NCBI RefSeq assembly: GCF_029212375.1
Contig: NZ_JARGNU010000004.1
Location: 186,001 to 250,000, forward strand
Reading direction: 5' to 3'
DNA: 64,000 nt
From: Zhongshania sp.
Lineage (GTDB): Bacteria > Pseudomonadota > Gammaproteobacteria > Pseudomonadales > Spongiibacteraceae
The position numbers and the translations under genes are program-made. Below are positions 43,134-51,069 of the stretch, in pieces; within the stretch, counting starts at the first letter, position 1, and every line of letters begins with the position of its first letter. Under the pieces are notes generated by a model. That model was not told the DNA's origin and made no database searches. It was given only the letters and a program-made list of their open reading frames with translations.

Positions 43134-43652
43134 GTGGTAAAAAAATACCCGTGTAAAACTGTCGATATGACATTTTTTGATACGGCCCCTTTTCGCTACG
43201 TTGCTGACGTTGTGATTAAGTCCGGTGCTGCGGATGTGTTTGCCTGCTTTGAAAACGCAGAGGACTGGCCGCGCTGGGTAAAGCTAATCAAAGCAGTAGA
43301 ATGGACAGCCGAACAACCCTTTGGTATAGGCACCACTCGTACAGTGACTACCTTGGGTGGGCTCGTGGTTTACGAAGAGTTTATCGCGTGGGAGCGAGGG
43401 CGGGAAATGGCCTTTTGCTTTACTCATGCAAGTAAAGGCCGTATTGAATCTTTTGCTGAACGCTATCAGATTGAGGAAATTGACGACACTAGCTGTAAAG
43501 TGAAGCTAACGATGGCTATGCGCCCTAGGGGCGTTAGCCGGTATTTTTTGCCGCTGGTCAGTCCCGTCATGCGAGTGGCGCTAAAATTGATGCTACGCAA
43601 GTTAGCGTGTTTGCTTGAGGGGCGCAGTAAAAGTAAGAGCGTAGCTAAGTAA
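43134..43652 (+). CDS. SRPBCC (START/Bet v1-like) family protein
   Basis: 172 residues from a GTG with GGAG about eight bases upstream; an ATG at 43167 would also fit the domain. The helix-grip fold is recognised by FRYVADVVIKSGAADVFACFENAEDWPRWVKLIKAVEWT, YEEFIAWERGREMAFCFTHAS and the long C-terminal helix. The tail is basic (EGRSKSKSVAK). Members bind hydrophobic ligands; the ligand is unknown. Monocistronic. Confidence 0.87.
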   Translation: MVKKYPCKTVDMTFFDTAPFRYVADVVIKSGAADVFACFENAEDWPRWVKLIKAVEWTAEQPFGIGTTRTVTTLGGLVVYEEFIAWERGREMAFCFTHASKGRIESFAERYQIEEIDDTSCKVKLTMAMRPRGVSRYFLPLVSPVMRVALKLMLRKLACLLEGRSKSKSVAK

Positions 43653-43674
43653 GCGCTATAGCTTCGGCTCGGGC

Positions 43675-44247
43675 TTAGTTACTGGCGCCTCGCGCAATTT
43701 CAGCATTTAGTAAGTCAATAATGGTATTCACGTCGTCGCTACTCAGCGAGCCTTCTTTCAAATAGCAAATTTCGCCCTTGGCATCGAGCAGCATCACGGC
43801 GACGCCTCGCTCTTTTAGCTGCCACGCCTGTCGCCCGCGACCGCCATCGTCGGCTACCAAAATCGCTTCAGGGTGGGCGCGCTTGTTTTTTTCCATCTCG
43901 CTACTAACTAGGCCAGAGGTGCCCCACAGCGCGTCGTCTATATTGACCACGCTGATTGATTGAAAACTGCCGGGTGTGAAATCTTCCTTCTCTAAGCGTT
44001 CACGTAGTGGCGCAATAATTTTGTCTGACGACATTCTGGCGGCCATATGAAAAATTAGGGCTGGCGAACCACGCTGAATGCTGCTGCTGGACCACTTTTT
44101 ATAAGTGACCTTGGACTTACTTAATAGCAGCTCGCCCTTTGTGGGAATGCTGACGTCGGGAAGTGTGCCACCCATCTCTATTGCATAGCTGCTGCTAACA
44201 CCCGTGATTAGCGTAAGCCCAATCAGCACTTTTTTAAGACTCAGCAT
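43675..44247 (-). CDS. YtfJ-family periplasmic protein
   Basis: 190 residues from the ATG at 44247 (MLSLKKVLIGLTLITGVSSSYA signal peptide); a longer frame to 44310 has an extra hydrophobic stretch and no ribosome site. The mature protein matches YtfJ: SPALIFHMAARMSSDKIIAPLRERL, FQSISVVNIDDALWGTSGLV and a thioredoxin-like fold ending LLDAKGEICYLKEGSLS. It lacks a CxxC, as the family does. Function unknown. Confidence 0.88.
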   Translation of the reverse strand: MLSLKKVLIGLTLITGVSSSYAIEMGGTLPDVSIPTKGELLLSKSKVTYKKWSSSSIQRGSPALIFHMAARMSSDKIIAPLRERLEKEDFTPGSFQSISVVNIDDALWGTSGLVSSEMEKNKRAHPEAILVADDGGRGRQAWQLKERGVAVMLLDAKGEICYLKEGSLSSDDVNTIIDLLNAEIARGASN

Positions 44248-44471
44248 ATTTTGTGTACCCGTATTATTAAAGATGAAACCAATGGCTAAAAATATCGACA
44301 AGAATAGCATAGCGGCCAGTGAGGAAAGATGACGCTTAGTTCATAGTTTAGCGGACGGAGCTGAACAGTTACTTAATAGCGCAATTTGTTGGTTTGGCCG
44401 CGTGGAGTAAAGGTGGGCTTTCTTTATGTAATCAGTGGCCTAACAGAGAGGCTTAGAGTCCTCTGCGAATA

Positions 44472-44891
44472 TTATTCACCATGTAAAGTAATTACTAACG
44501 TGCGTGAACCGCCGTAATTGCGGTGCTCTGCGAGGTAGATCCCCTGCCACGTACCTAATTTAAGCTTACCACTACAGATGGGGATAGTAAGACTGCTACC
44601 CAGAATGCTGCTTTTAATATGTGCGGGAAGGTCGTCGTCGCCTTCAGTAATATGCGTGTAATATTGCTCACCGTCTGGAATTACTCGGTTGAAAAAGCTT
44701 TCGAAATCTTCCCTAACCGTTGGGTCGGCGTTTTCATTAATGGTGAGCGATGCCGATGTATGTTGAATGAAAATATTTGCCAAGCCAATATTGACATTAT
44801 TTAATTCTGGGAGCTTAGCAATAATTTCTGTGCTAATAAGGTGAAAGCCCCTTGGGCGTGGCTTTAATTGAATTTCTTTTTGAATCCACAT
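44472..44891 (-). CDS. YjbQ/UPF0047 family protein
   Basis: 139 residues of the UPF0047 (secondary thiamine-phosphate synthase) family. Core blocks are IFIQHTSASLTINENADPTVREDFESFF, HITEGDDDLPAHIKSSILGSS and GTWQGIYLAEHRNYGGSRTLVITL. The E. coli protein has weak thiamine phosphate synthase activity; the true role is uncertain. Start ATG at 44891. Monocistronic, divergent from the region upstream of the TonB-dependent receptor. Confidence 0.93.
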   Translation of the reverse strand: MWIQKEIQLKPRPRGFHLISTEIIAKLPELNNVNIGLANIFIQHTSASLTINENADPTVREDFESFFNRVIPDGEQYYTHITEGDDDLPAHIKSSILGSSLTIPICSGKLKLGTWQGIYLAEHRNYGGSRTLVITLHGE

Positions 44892-45278
44892 CGCTAAATT
44901 AATTTCCCTGTGGCAACGATAATCTTGGATTTTTCTTTCGGGCTATCTTGGTGCATGTACATTTTTCAGCATAGACAATCCTGCATCTTTAGCAGCTTAA
45001 AATCTAATATATTTATATCCGTTTGTTTGGGTATTTTAAGCTTGCGAAAAATAATTAGTGGGTCTAGTCTCTAAAGGTCTGTTCGATGTCCTGCGCATGC
45101 AGGCTCTGCTGTAGAAGGGATAAGCTAACACATTTTGTCGATTGACGCTGAGACCGTTGTTAAGGTAATTGGCATTTTTCATTATTTCAAAACCGTGCAA
45201 CGCTTCAGACAAAAAGCCACAGTGAGCAATCCATAATAATAATTATCAATAGATCAATGACGCCAAGGAGAAAGGCAA
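44892..45278. other. 387-nt intergenic region upstream of the TonB-dependent receptor
   Basis: No ORF worth calling. It must hold the promoters of the divergent yjbQ-like and receptor genes. The right end contains the Fur-like site and an AAGGAG ribosome site. The middle is AT-rich with no strong hairpin; no RNA gene was recognised. Confidence 0.5.
45232..45250 (+). promoter_or_regulatory. Fur-box-like site before the TonB-dependent receptor
   Basis: CATAATAATAATTATCAAT agrees with the 19-bp Fur consensus at about 13 positions. It ends 28 nt before the receptor start, where it could block transcription. The region is AT-rich, which lowers the weight of the match. If real, the receptor would be induced by iron limitation. 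Confidence 0.45.
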
Positions 45279-47567
45279 ATGTCACGACGTATCAGTAGTA
45301 GTTTGTATTTGGTGAGTGCAATCGTCGTTAGTTTAAGTTTTAGCAAACAATCATTTAGTGAAGAAGTTGACGGGAAGCAGCGTAATGCTGAGACCACGTC
45401 AGCGCCGGCATTGCGGTCACGGGTATTAGAGGAAGTCTTGGTTACCGCTACCAAGCGTGAAACGGATTTGCGCGACATTCCTTTAAGTATTGATGCTTTT
45501 AGTGGCGATGCACTCAGAGAGATTGGGGTAGAAAATGTTGAGGGGATTGCTCGGTTCTCACCTGGGGTTTCCGTTAGTCCAGGTTTGGATCCTGAAGCCG
45601 CTCAAATCATTATTCGCGGTGTATCTACAGACACCTTTTTTACTTTCTTTACTCGCACCTTTGGTATGTTTTATGAAGATATTTCACTGGTAAACCCTTC
45701 TATACTAGGCCCGCAGCCAAACATAGATCCCTTCGACTTGCGGTCAGTAGAAATTTTAAAAGGGCCACAGGGAACCCTGTTTGGTGGTTCGGCGCTGTCA
45801 GGCGCGGTGCGCTATGTGCCTAACCATCCCGACTATGAACAGGCGTATGGCAAAGTGGCGGCGGCAGTGGGCACGCTCGAGGGCAGCGACGGAAAATCAC
45901 ACCGCTATGATGTGATGTGGAACCAACCGTTGAATGATAAATTGGCTATGCGATTTGCAGTGAGCACAGGTGATCGGCCTGGATATGTAAAAGACTTACG
46001 TTCCGGCGAAGACGATATTAACTCAACGGATTCGCAGCAATATCGCGGTATAGTGAGTTGGCAGGCCACCGAGAAGCTGGAATTTCGCTTAAATGCTCTG
46101 CGTAGAGAAACACATCAGGACGACGGATCGTTTGCCGACAACGATACCGAGGCAACTCACTCTGCGCGCTATTTCGCGGATGTCCTCGATTCGCGCACGG
46201 ATATTGTGATTTTAACCACCGAGTATGGCTTTGAATTTGCTGACCTTAGTTTGATCTTGAGTCAGTTGGATAAGGATTATCCCCAGCGTATAGATTATTC
46301 GCAATTCTTTGGCACATCTCAGCTTGGCGTGGGCACCTACGGCGATACCACTATTTACTCATCACAACCCAGCGCTGAATTGCGTTTAGTGTCGGCGGAA
46401 GCGACCCAATCAGAGTGGTGGCTACTCAAAGACTGGGACTACGTGTTGGGCCTATTTTATATAGAAAGTGAACAGTTTTTGAGTTTAGACGTAGGTACTC
46501 GCGACACCGGCAATCTACTGCAAATTAAAGGAGACGTTTACGCTGAAGAAAAGGCATTTTTCTTTGATGTTAAACGCAGCTTTGGTGAGCACTGGGAGCT
46601 GGGCTTTGGCGGACGTTATTTTGAACAATCGACCACTGCCGATATTTCAACCACGGTTGATCCAGTGTCGGGGCTGGCTACGACTAATCCCTTAGTTGCT
46701 GCACTTTCGCCAATAATTAATGCACTGCCAGTCGAGTCGGGTATTAGCTTAGGCCGAGATCAGGGAAAAATTAGCGAAACGGTGTTTAATCCTAAGTTTA
46801 CGGTGCAGTGGCGCTATAGTGACGAATTTTCGATCTTTGGGTCAATTGTAAAAGGCTTTCGCTATGCGGGTGCAAACCAAAACCCCAGTCGCGATCCGAA
46901 TGTACCTTTGTTTTTTGAATCCGATAATATTTGGAATTACGAAGTTGGCGTGCGTACTGAATGGTTTGAAGGCGCCTTGCAGCTAGACGCCACCGTCTTC
47001 CAGTTAGAATGGACCGACATGCAGGTGCAGCAACGAGAGTATACCGGCGCCTTTGCCTACACAGATAATGTGGGGGGGGCTCGAAACCGAGGTATTGAAC
47101 TGGGGATTAATATGCTGTTGCCAGCAGGGTTTTATCTTAAGCTCAATGGCTCCTACGTCGATGCCCAAACCACTACTTTCTTTGACGATTTCCAAGGGCC
47201 TGCGCCAGCGGGCACCGAGTTGCCGGGTTCACCACCCGTCTCAGGTTCAGCGCTATTGTTGTGGGCTTACCCGTTTAATGAAGGCCAGTTTAGTGCAACA
47301 TTGTCTTATACCTACCAAAATCGTAACTTTAATAATTTGGCCCAGACCTATGAGCACCCGCCACTTGCGCTACTTGGCGCATCGGCAAATCTTAGTATGA
47401 CAAACTGGCCGGGAGCACCTGTTTTTAGTTTAATTGGCGCTAATTTGACCAATGAATTTAAGCCTGCAGTGGTATTCGATACGCCAAATACAGGCGGCAT
47501 TCTGACTATATTTAATCCCTCCCGCACCATACGGCTGGGGGTGGAATTTACGATTGGTGATGTTTAA
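45279..47567 (+). CDS. TonB-dependent outer-membrane receptor
   Basis: 762 residues with an N-terminal signal (SSLYLVSAIVVSLSFSKQSFS), a plug domain (EEVLVTATKRETDLRDIPLS, ENVEGIARFSPGVSVSPG, DLRSVEILKGPQGTLFGGSALSGAVRY) and a large barrel ending in LGVEFTIGDV. Overall it belongs to the broad class of TonB receptors in which many marine Gammaproteobacteria and sphingomonads have large paralogue sets. The ATG at 45279 has AAGGAG upstream. Its stop overlaps the START gene (TAATG), implying coupled translation; the substrate may thus be a lipid or sterol rather than a siderophore. Inference. Confidence 0.94.
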   Translation: MSRRISSSLYLVSAIVVSLSFSKQSFSEEVDGKQRNAETTSAPALRSRVLEEVLVTATKRETDLRDIPLSIDAFSGDALREIGVENVEGIARFSPGVSVSPGLDPEAAQIIIRGVSTDTFFTFFTRTFGMFYEDISLVNPSILGPQPNIDPFDLRSVEILKGPQGTLFGGSALSGAVRYVPNHPDYEQAYGKVAAAVGTLEGSDGKSHRYDVMWNQPLNDKLAMRFAVSTGDRPGYVKDLRSGEDDINSTDSQQYRGIVSWQATEKLEFRLNALRRETHQDDGSFADNDTEATHSARYFADVLDSRTDIVILTTEYGFEFADLSLILSQLDKDYPQRIDYSQFFGTSQLGVGTYGDTTIYSSQPSAELRLVSAEATQSEWWLLKDWDYVLGLFYIESEQFLSLDVGTRDTGNLLQIKGDVYAEEKAFFFDVKRSFGEHWELGFGGRYFEQSTTADISTTVDPVSGLATTNPLVAALSPIINALPVESGISLGRDQGKISETVFNPKFTVQWRYSDEFSIFGSIVKGFRYAGANQNPSRDPNVPLFFESDNIWNYEVGVRTEWFEGALQLDATVFQLEWTDMQVQQREYTGAFAYTDNVGGARNRGIELGINMLLPAGFYLKLNGSYVDAQTTTFFDDFQGPAPAGTELPGSPPVSGSALLLWAYPFNEGQFSATLSYTYQNRNFNNLAQTYEHPPLALLGASANLSMTNWPGAPVFSLIGANLTNEFKPAVVFDTPNTGGILTIFNPSRTIRLGVEFTIGDV

Positions 47568-48205
47568 TGACAAAGACTAAGCGCAGCACAAGGGCGCTAA
47601 ACCTTTGGTGGCGGTTACTCATGTTGTTGGTATGGGTAATCTTGGCCAATGCCGTTGCAGCAGACGATTGGCGATTAGAGAAAGAGCGCGACGGAATTCA
47701 AGTATACAGTCGGGCGGTGGCGGGTTCGCCAATTCGCGCAGTGAAGGGCGTAGTTAGAGTTCGTGCAAAGTTGGCTGCGGTAGTGGTCCTGTTGCAAAAC
47801 CCAAAATTGCGCTCAAGTTGGGATGAAATGTGTAAAGAAGCTTACCGCTACGATTCACCCAGCGCTGGCGTAGATCGTATATATGTTCATCACGATTTGC
47901 CTTGGCCGGTAGCTGATCGCGATATGCTACTACTCACCGAGTGGCGAACAGATGCCACAACGGGCGTGGTTTCAATGCTGGCACGGGCGGTGACGGGTGG
48001 CGTACCAGAGTATAAAAATCGTGTGCGAGTGACCGAGGCTGAAAATCGCTGGCAAATTATACCGTTGTCTGAGGGCGAGCAAGAGTTAGTGGCTGAAATG
48101 CATGCCGACCCCGCTGGGCCGATACCTGCGTGGTTGTTAAATTGGCTTTCGGTAGATGCACCGTTTAAAACATTGCAGCAGGTTAGAACCGTCCTAGAGC
48201 AATAA
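47567..48205 (+). CDS. START-domain exported protein
   Basis: 212 residues. An N-terminal signal or anchor helix (WWRLLMLLVWVILANAVAA) precedes a START lipid-transfer domain: DDWRLEKERDGIQVYSRAVAGSP, VVVLLQNPKLRSSWDEMCKEA, IYVHHDLPWPVADRDML and ENRWQIIPLSEGEQELV. The mature part ends with a long helix after PAWLLNWLSVDAPF. START domains bind sterols, phospholipids or similar. Its start overlaps the TonB receptor stop by one base. A periplasmic carrier for a hydrophobic ligand brought in by the receptor is a reasonable but untested reading. Confidence 0.9.
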   Translation: MTKTKRSTRALNLWWRLLMLLVWVILANAVAADDWRLEKERDGIQVYSRAVAGSPIRAVKGVVRVRAKLAAVVVLLQNPKLRSSWDEMCKEAYRYDSPSAGVDRIYVHHDLPWPVADRDMLLLTEWRTDATTGVVSMLARAVTGGVPEYKNRVRVTEAENRWQIIPLSEGEQELVAEMHADPAGPIPAWLLNWLSVDAPFKTLQQVRTVLEQ

Positions 48206-48216
48206 TAGTTGCGTTA

Positions 48217-48257
48217 GCTAAAGCACTGAGCTGATGCAGTCTGCTCGGTGCTTTAGC
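48217..48257. terminator. Strong inverted repeat between convergent genes
   Basis: Arms GCTAAAGCACTGAGC and GCTCGGTGCTTTAGC form a 15-bp stem with one mismatch or wobble around an eleven-base loop. It sits 11 nt after the START stop and 35 nt before the stop of the AlgP-like gene. No T-run is attached, so it may be a bidirectional terminator assisted by Rho or an mRNA end stabiliser. Confidence 0.6.
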
Positions 48258-48292
48258 GTTAGCCGCGGTAGTTTGGCGGCTTGCTTGGAGTG

Positions 48293-48850
48293 CTAGCTTG
48301 TGGGGCTAGCTTTGGGGGCGGCGGCCTTTTTTGCGGGTGCCTTTTTGGGGGTGGCGCTTTTGGCTGGTGCTTTTTTTACGGCGGCTTTTTTAACGGGTGT
48401 CTTTTTCGCAGCCGTCTTTTTTGCTGGCGCCTTTTTTACAGGAACCTTGCTGGTTTTATCAAAGTTTTTTGCGGCATCTTGAGCTGCTTTTGCCAGTGCT
48501 TTGGCGCGTAGATAATCACCTTTGAGATCGCTAAGTTGTTCCTTAGCCATTATCATTAAAGCTCTAGCATCTAACTCTAATTCTTTGGCCGCCTCAACAG
48601 TGCCGTGGGCGCGCTCCACTTGTTTGTGGATTTTGGCGTCCATACTTGCCTTGGCCTTTTTCTGTAATTCATTTAGTTTTTGCTGTTCTGCCTTTAATTT
48701 GTCGCGCGCGCGTTCAGCTTGGGCTTTGGCTTTGTCCATCGCCTTATGGGCATCTGCCATTAAGCGGTCGCGCAATTGTTCAAGCTTGTGTTCCAGTGAT
48801 TCGATTTCTTTACGGATCAATGCGACGGGATCCATTTTTTTATTTGCCAT
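48293..48850 (-). CDS. AlgP-like protein with Lys/Ala/Pro tail
   Basis: 185 residues. Residues 1-125 are a charged, heptad-rich alpha-helical region (KEIESLEHKLEQLRDRL, ERARDKLKAEQQKLNELQ) likely to form a coiled coil. Residues ~130-185 are a histone-H1-like tail of KKAPAKK/KKTPVKK repeats. This matches AlgP/AlgR3-type proteins of pseudomonads, thought to bind DNA and affect alginate genes, and the phasin-associated PhaF tail. No storage-polymer genes are adjacent. Start ATG 48850; GAGGCTC upstream. Confidence 0.88.
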   Translation of the reverse strand: MANKKMDPVALIRKEIESLEHKLEQLRDRLMADAHKAMDKAKAQAERARDKLKAEQQKLNELQKKAKASMDAKIHKQVERAHGTVEAAKELELDARALMIMAKEQLSDLKGDYLRAKALAKAAQDAAKNFDKTSKVPVKKAPAKKTAAKKTPVKKAAVKKAPAKSATPKKAPAKKAAAPKASPTS

Positions 48851-48963
48851 GTCGGTGAGCCTCTGAGGGTCGATTTTTGTTGTTAAATAAAAATCTGCAA
48901 CAGCACTAACATAGCAAACTTTGCGATAATGGACAGTGAATACTGAAATGATAGGTGAAAAAA

Positions 48964-49254
48964 GTGGATAAAATGAAATCTGATGCTATTGAAGCCGCCG
49001 CGTTTCGGCGCTTATTGGCCCATTTGGATAGTCGCAAAGATGTGCAAAATATCGATTTAATGAATTTGGCGGGCTTTTGCCGCAACTGTTTATCTAAATG
49101 GTATGTTGCCGCCGCCGAGCAAGAGGGCGAAAGCATTGATTATGAAGCGGCGCGGGAGCGGGTATACGGTATGCCCTACGCCCAGTGGAAGGCTGAGTTT
49201 CAGGCTGAAGCAAGTCCTGAGCAATTAGCGAGCTTTGCGAAAAAAAGCGATTAA
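48964..49254 (+). CDS. DUF1244 protein
   Basis: About 96 residues from the GTG at 48964, which has AGGTGA upstream; GTG 48955 and ATG 48973 are alternatives. The DUF1244 signature is exact: EAAAFRRLLAHLDSRKDVQNIDLMNLAGFCRNCLSKWY with the CRNC pair, followed by YGMPYAQWKAEFQ. Structures of the family show a small helical protein. Role unknown. Convergent with the gene at 49263 and sharing a hairpin over both ends. Confidence 0.93.
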   Translation: MDKMKSDAIEAAAFRRLLAHLDSRKDVQNIDLMNLAGFCRNCLSKWYVAAAEQEGESIDYEAARERVYGMPYAQWKAEFQAEASPEQLASFAKKSD

Positions 49255-49278
49255 ACGGGGGCTTAAAGCCCGCCGTTT
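49253..49278. terminator. Hairpin across the two convergent stops
   Basis: AAACGG-GGGC and GCCC-G-CCGTTT pair around TTAAA; the left arm carries the plus-strand stop, and the minus-strand stop lies in the loop. No T-run. Likely a shared terminator or mRNA end structure. Confidence 0.45.
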
Positions 49279-49664
49279 GGAATGAAACGGTTATCGGTGT
49301 TGGCGCGAATCCACAACAACATGTCGCGAGAAAGCTTCTCACCGCGCTTGCGCAGGGCTTTATTAATCCAGATAGCAGGGGATTCTTTGCCAGCATCCCA
49401 GCCGCTGATTAATTTCTCGGCGCGGGTAAAAAAGCGAATTAAATCGATTAAGTCGTCGTTGCTCAGTTCGGCGATTGCCGTCTGCCACTGCTCCGCGGAG
49501 AAACGCATAAACGCCGAGTAGCGTTGCTGCTCTTGTTCGCTAAAGGGTGCGGGTAAGGATTCGAGTTGCTCCTTGCGACTCAGGGCAATGCATTGTTGCA
49601 GCCACTGTTGCTCGATACTGAGGGTGTCTTTCTCTTTTTCTGGGGTCCAGCTGCCAATCGCCAT
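49263..49664 (-). CDS. Conserved hypothetical protein next to dinB
   Basis: 133 residues from the ATG at 49664; a longer frame to 49724 has no ribosome site. No signal or membrane segment. Helical, with SIEQQWLQQCIALSRKEQLE, FMRFSAEQWQTAIAELSNDDLIDLIRFFTRAEKL and a conserved-looking C-terminus KALRKRGEKLSRDMLLWIRANTDNRFIPNG. I recall similar endings in uncharacterised pseudomonad proteins, but no domain name. Convergent with DUF1244 and divergent from dinB. Confidence 0.82.
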   Translation of the reverse strand: MAIGSWTPEKEKDTLSIEQQWLQQCIALSRKEQLESLPAPFSEQEQQRYSAFMRFSAEQWQTAIAELSNDDLIDLIRFFTRAEKLISGWDAGKESPAIWINKALRKRGEKLSRDMLLWIRANTDNRFIPNGGL

Positions 49665-49756
49665 TTTTTGTCTATACCTAATACTGATGATGAGGGCTAA
49701 GGCGCTAGTATAACGCACAATCACGGGTGACTTGTGCTTGGCGATTTGCTATTTTA

Positions 49757-49772
49757 CTGGCTATTTAACCAG
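49757..49772 (+). promoter_or_regulatory. LexA-type operator of dinB
   Basis: CTGGCTATTTAACCAG is a perfect CTG-N10-CAG match with palindromic flanks (CTGG/CCAG), the SOS box form of gammaproteobacteria. It lies 30 nt before the TTG that I choose for dinB, supporting both that start and SOS control. The next gene on the other side starts about 90 nt away. Confidence 0.78.
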
Positions 49773-49802
49773 CAGTGGGTCGCTTACCGTGAGACGCAGC
49801 GT

Positions 49803-50885
49803 TTGCGCAAAATAATACATTGCGACTGTGATTGTTTTTATGCCTCGGTAGAGGCGCGCGACAATCCCAGTTTGCGTGGTCGGCCACTGGCCGTTGGTGG
49901 CGACGCGGCGCGGCGCGGAGTAATTGCGACCTGCAATTACGAGGCGCGGGCCTTTGGTGTGCATTCGGCCATGGCGACGGCCACTGCATTACGACGTTGC
50001 CCCGATCTCGTTATTGTTACGCCAAATATGGATAAATACCGCGAGGTGGCGCTGCATATTCGCGCCATATTTGCTCAGTATTCAGACGTAATTGAGCCGC
50101 TTTCTCTTGATGAAGCGTATTTGGATGTAAGCGACTGCAGTGCTTTTCAGGGCAGCGCAACCCGAATTGCCCAAGCAATCCGCCAACAAGTGAGTTCTGA
50201 ACTTGGTATTACCATTTCTGCGGGCGTGGCCCCGAATAAATTTTTGGCGAAGGTGGCCAGCGACTGGAATAAGCCTGATGGCCTTACCGTGATAACACCC
50301 GCTCAGGTTGACGACTTCGTCTTAAGCTTGCCCGTGGGGAAAATTCATGGGGTAGGCAAGGTAATGGCGCAGCGCATGGCGGCGTTGGATATTTACACCT
50401 GCGCGGATCTGCGCCAGCGCAGCATGGCGGAGTTGCAGCGCCATTTTGGCAAATTTGGCCAGCAACTCTACGATTACGCGCGGGGTATTGATCATCGTGA
50501 TGTCAAAACCCATCGTCAGCGTAAATCTTTAAGTGTCGAGAATACCTACGCCGAAGACATTGACGGCGTGGAGCTTGCGCTTGCGGCGTTGCCCGCTTTG
50601 CTTGAAGAGCTCAAGCGGCGACTAGCCAAGCATAGCGGCGAAACGTTTACTGGCGTATTTGTTAAATTAAAAGCGGCTGACTTCAGACAAACGACTATTG
50701 AGCGTCGCTGTGACGGTTTTCTTGAATTGGATTTGTTTGAAACCTTACTGAGTGAAGCGTGGCTGCGAATGGAATCGTCTTTGCGGTTAATTGGGGTCGG
50801 CGTTCGTTTTGGCCGCAAACAAAACGAGGGCGTGGCAGAGCGCCGCGCTGAATATCAGCTCGAATTGTTTGATCCCGGCATATAA
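49803..50885 (+). CDS. dinB: DNA polymerase IV (Y family)
   Basis: About 360 residues from the TTG at 49803 (RKIIHCDCDCFYASVE), which matches E. coli DinB; the open frame back to 49734 covers the LexA operator and is not coding. Catalytic residues are in HCDCDCFYAS (D8, D10) and SLDEAYLDVSDC. Helix-hairpin-helix (VGKIHGVGKVMAQRMAALDI) and little-finger regions follow. The usual HVDMD is HCDCD here, with Cys in place of V and M. The C-terminus ends ELFDPGI, giving a possible clamp-binding motif (QLELFD). Translesion polymerase, SOS induced. Confidence 0.95.
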   Translation: MRKIIHCDCDCFYASVEARDNPSLRGRPLAVGGDAARRGVIATCNYEARAFGVHSAMATATALRRCPDLVIVTPNMDKYREVALHIRAIFAQYSDVIEPLSLDEAYLDVSDCSAFQGSATRIAQAIRQQVSSELGITISAGVAPNKFLAKVASDWNKPDGLTVITPAQVDDFVLSLPVGKIHGVGKVMAQRMAALDIYTCADLRQRSMAELQRHFGKFGQQLYDYARGIDHRDVKTHRQRKSLSVENTYAEDIDGVELALAALPALLEELKRRLAKHSGETFTGVFVKLKAADFRQTTIERRCDGFLELDLFETLLSEAWLRMESSLRLIGVGVRFGRKQNEGVAERRAEYQLELFDPGI

Positions 50886-51022
50886 CGCAGTTCTAAAAAC
50901 CGCGGCTTCCCGATTGCTCGTGTCCGCAGGCATGACTACTTGTCTAGTATGACCTTTCGTCGCAAGCGTAAGCTTGCGATATCGCGTCTCCGGTCTCCCG
51001 TTAAGCGTTTTAACAGGCAATA

Positions 51023-51056
51023 AAAAAGGGAGGACGCTTACGCGGCCTCCCTTTTT
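51023..51056. terminator. Bidirectional terminator between dinB and the OmpA gene
   Basis: An 11-bp stem AAAAAGGGAGG / CCTCCCTTTTT with a twelve-base loop, with a T-run on both strands. It ends 14 nt before the stop of the OmpA gene on the minus strand and lies about 140 nt after the dinB stop. Confidence 0.85.
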
Positions 51057-51069
51057 GCATTATTAGCCT

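Noticed and set aside
47053-47400. ORF inside the TonB receptor
   Set aside because: Shadow frame of a well-supported gene.
48281-48511. Plus-strand Gly/Phe-rich ORF
   Set aside because: Mirror of the AlgP-like Lys/Ala repeats.
49734-49802. Longer dinB start
   Set aside because: Covers the LexA operator and adds residues absent from DinB.
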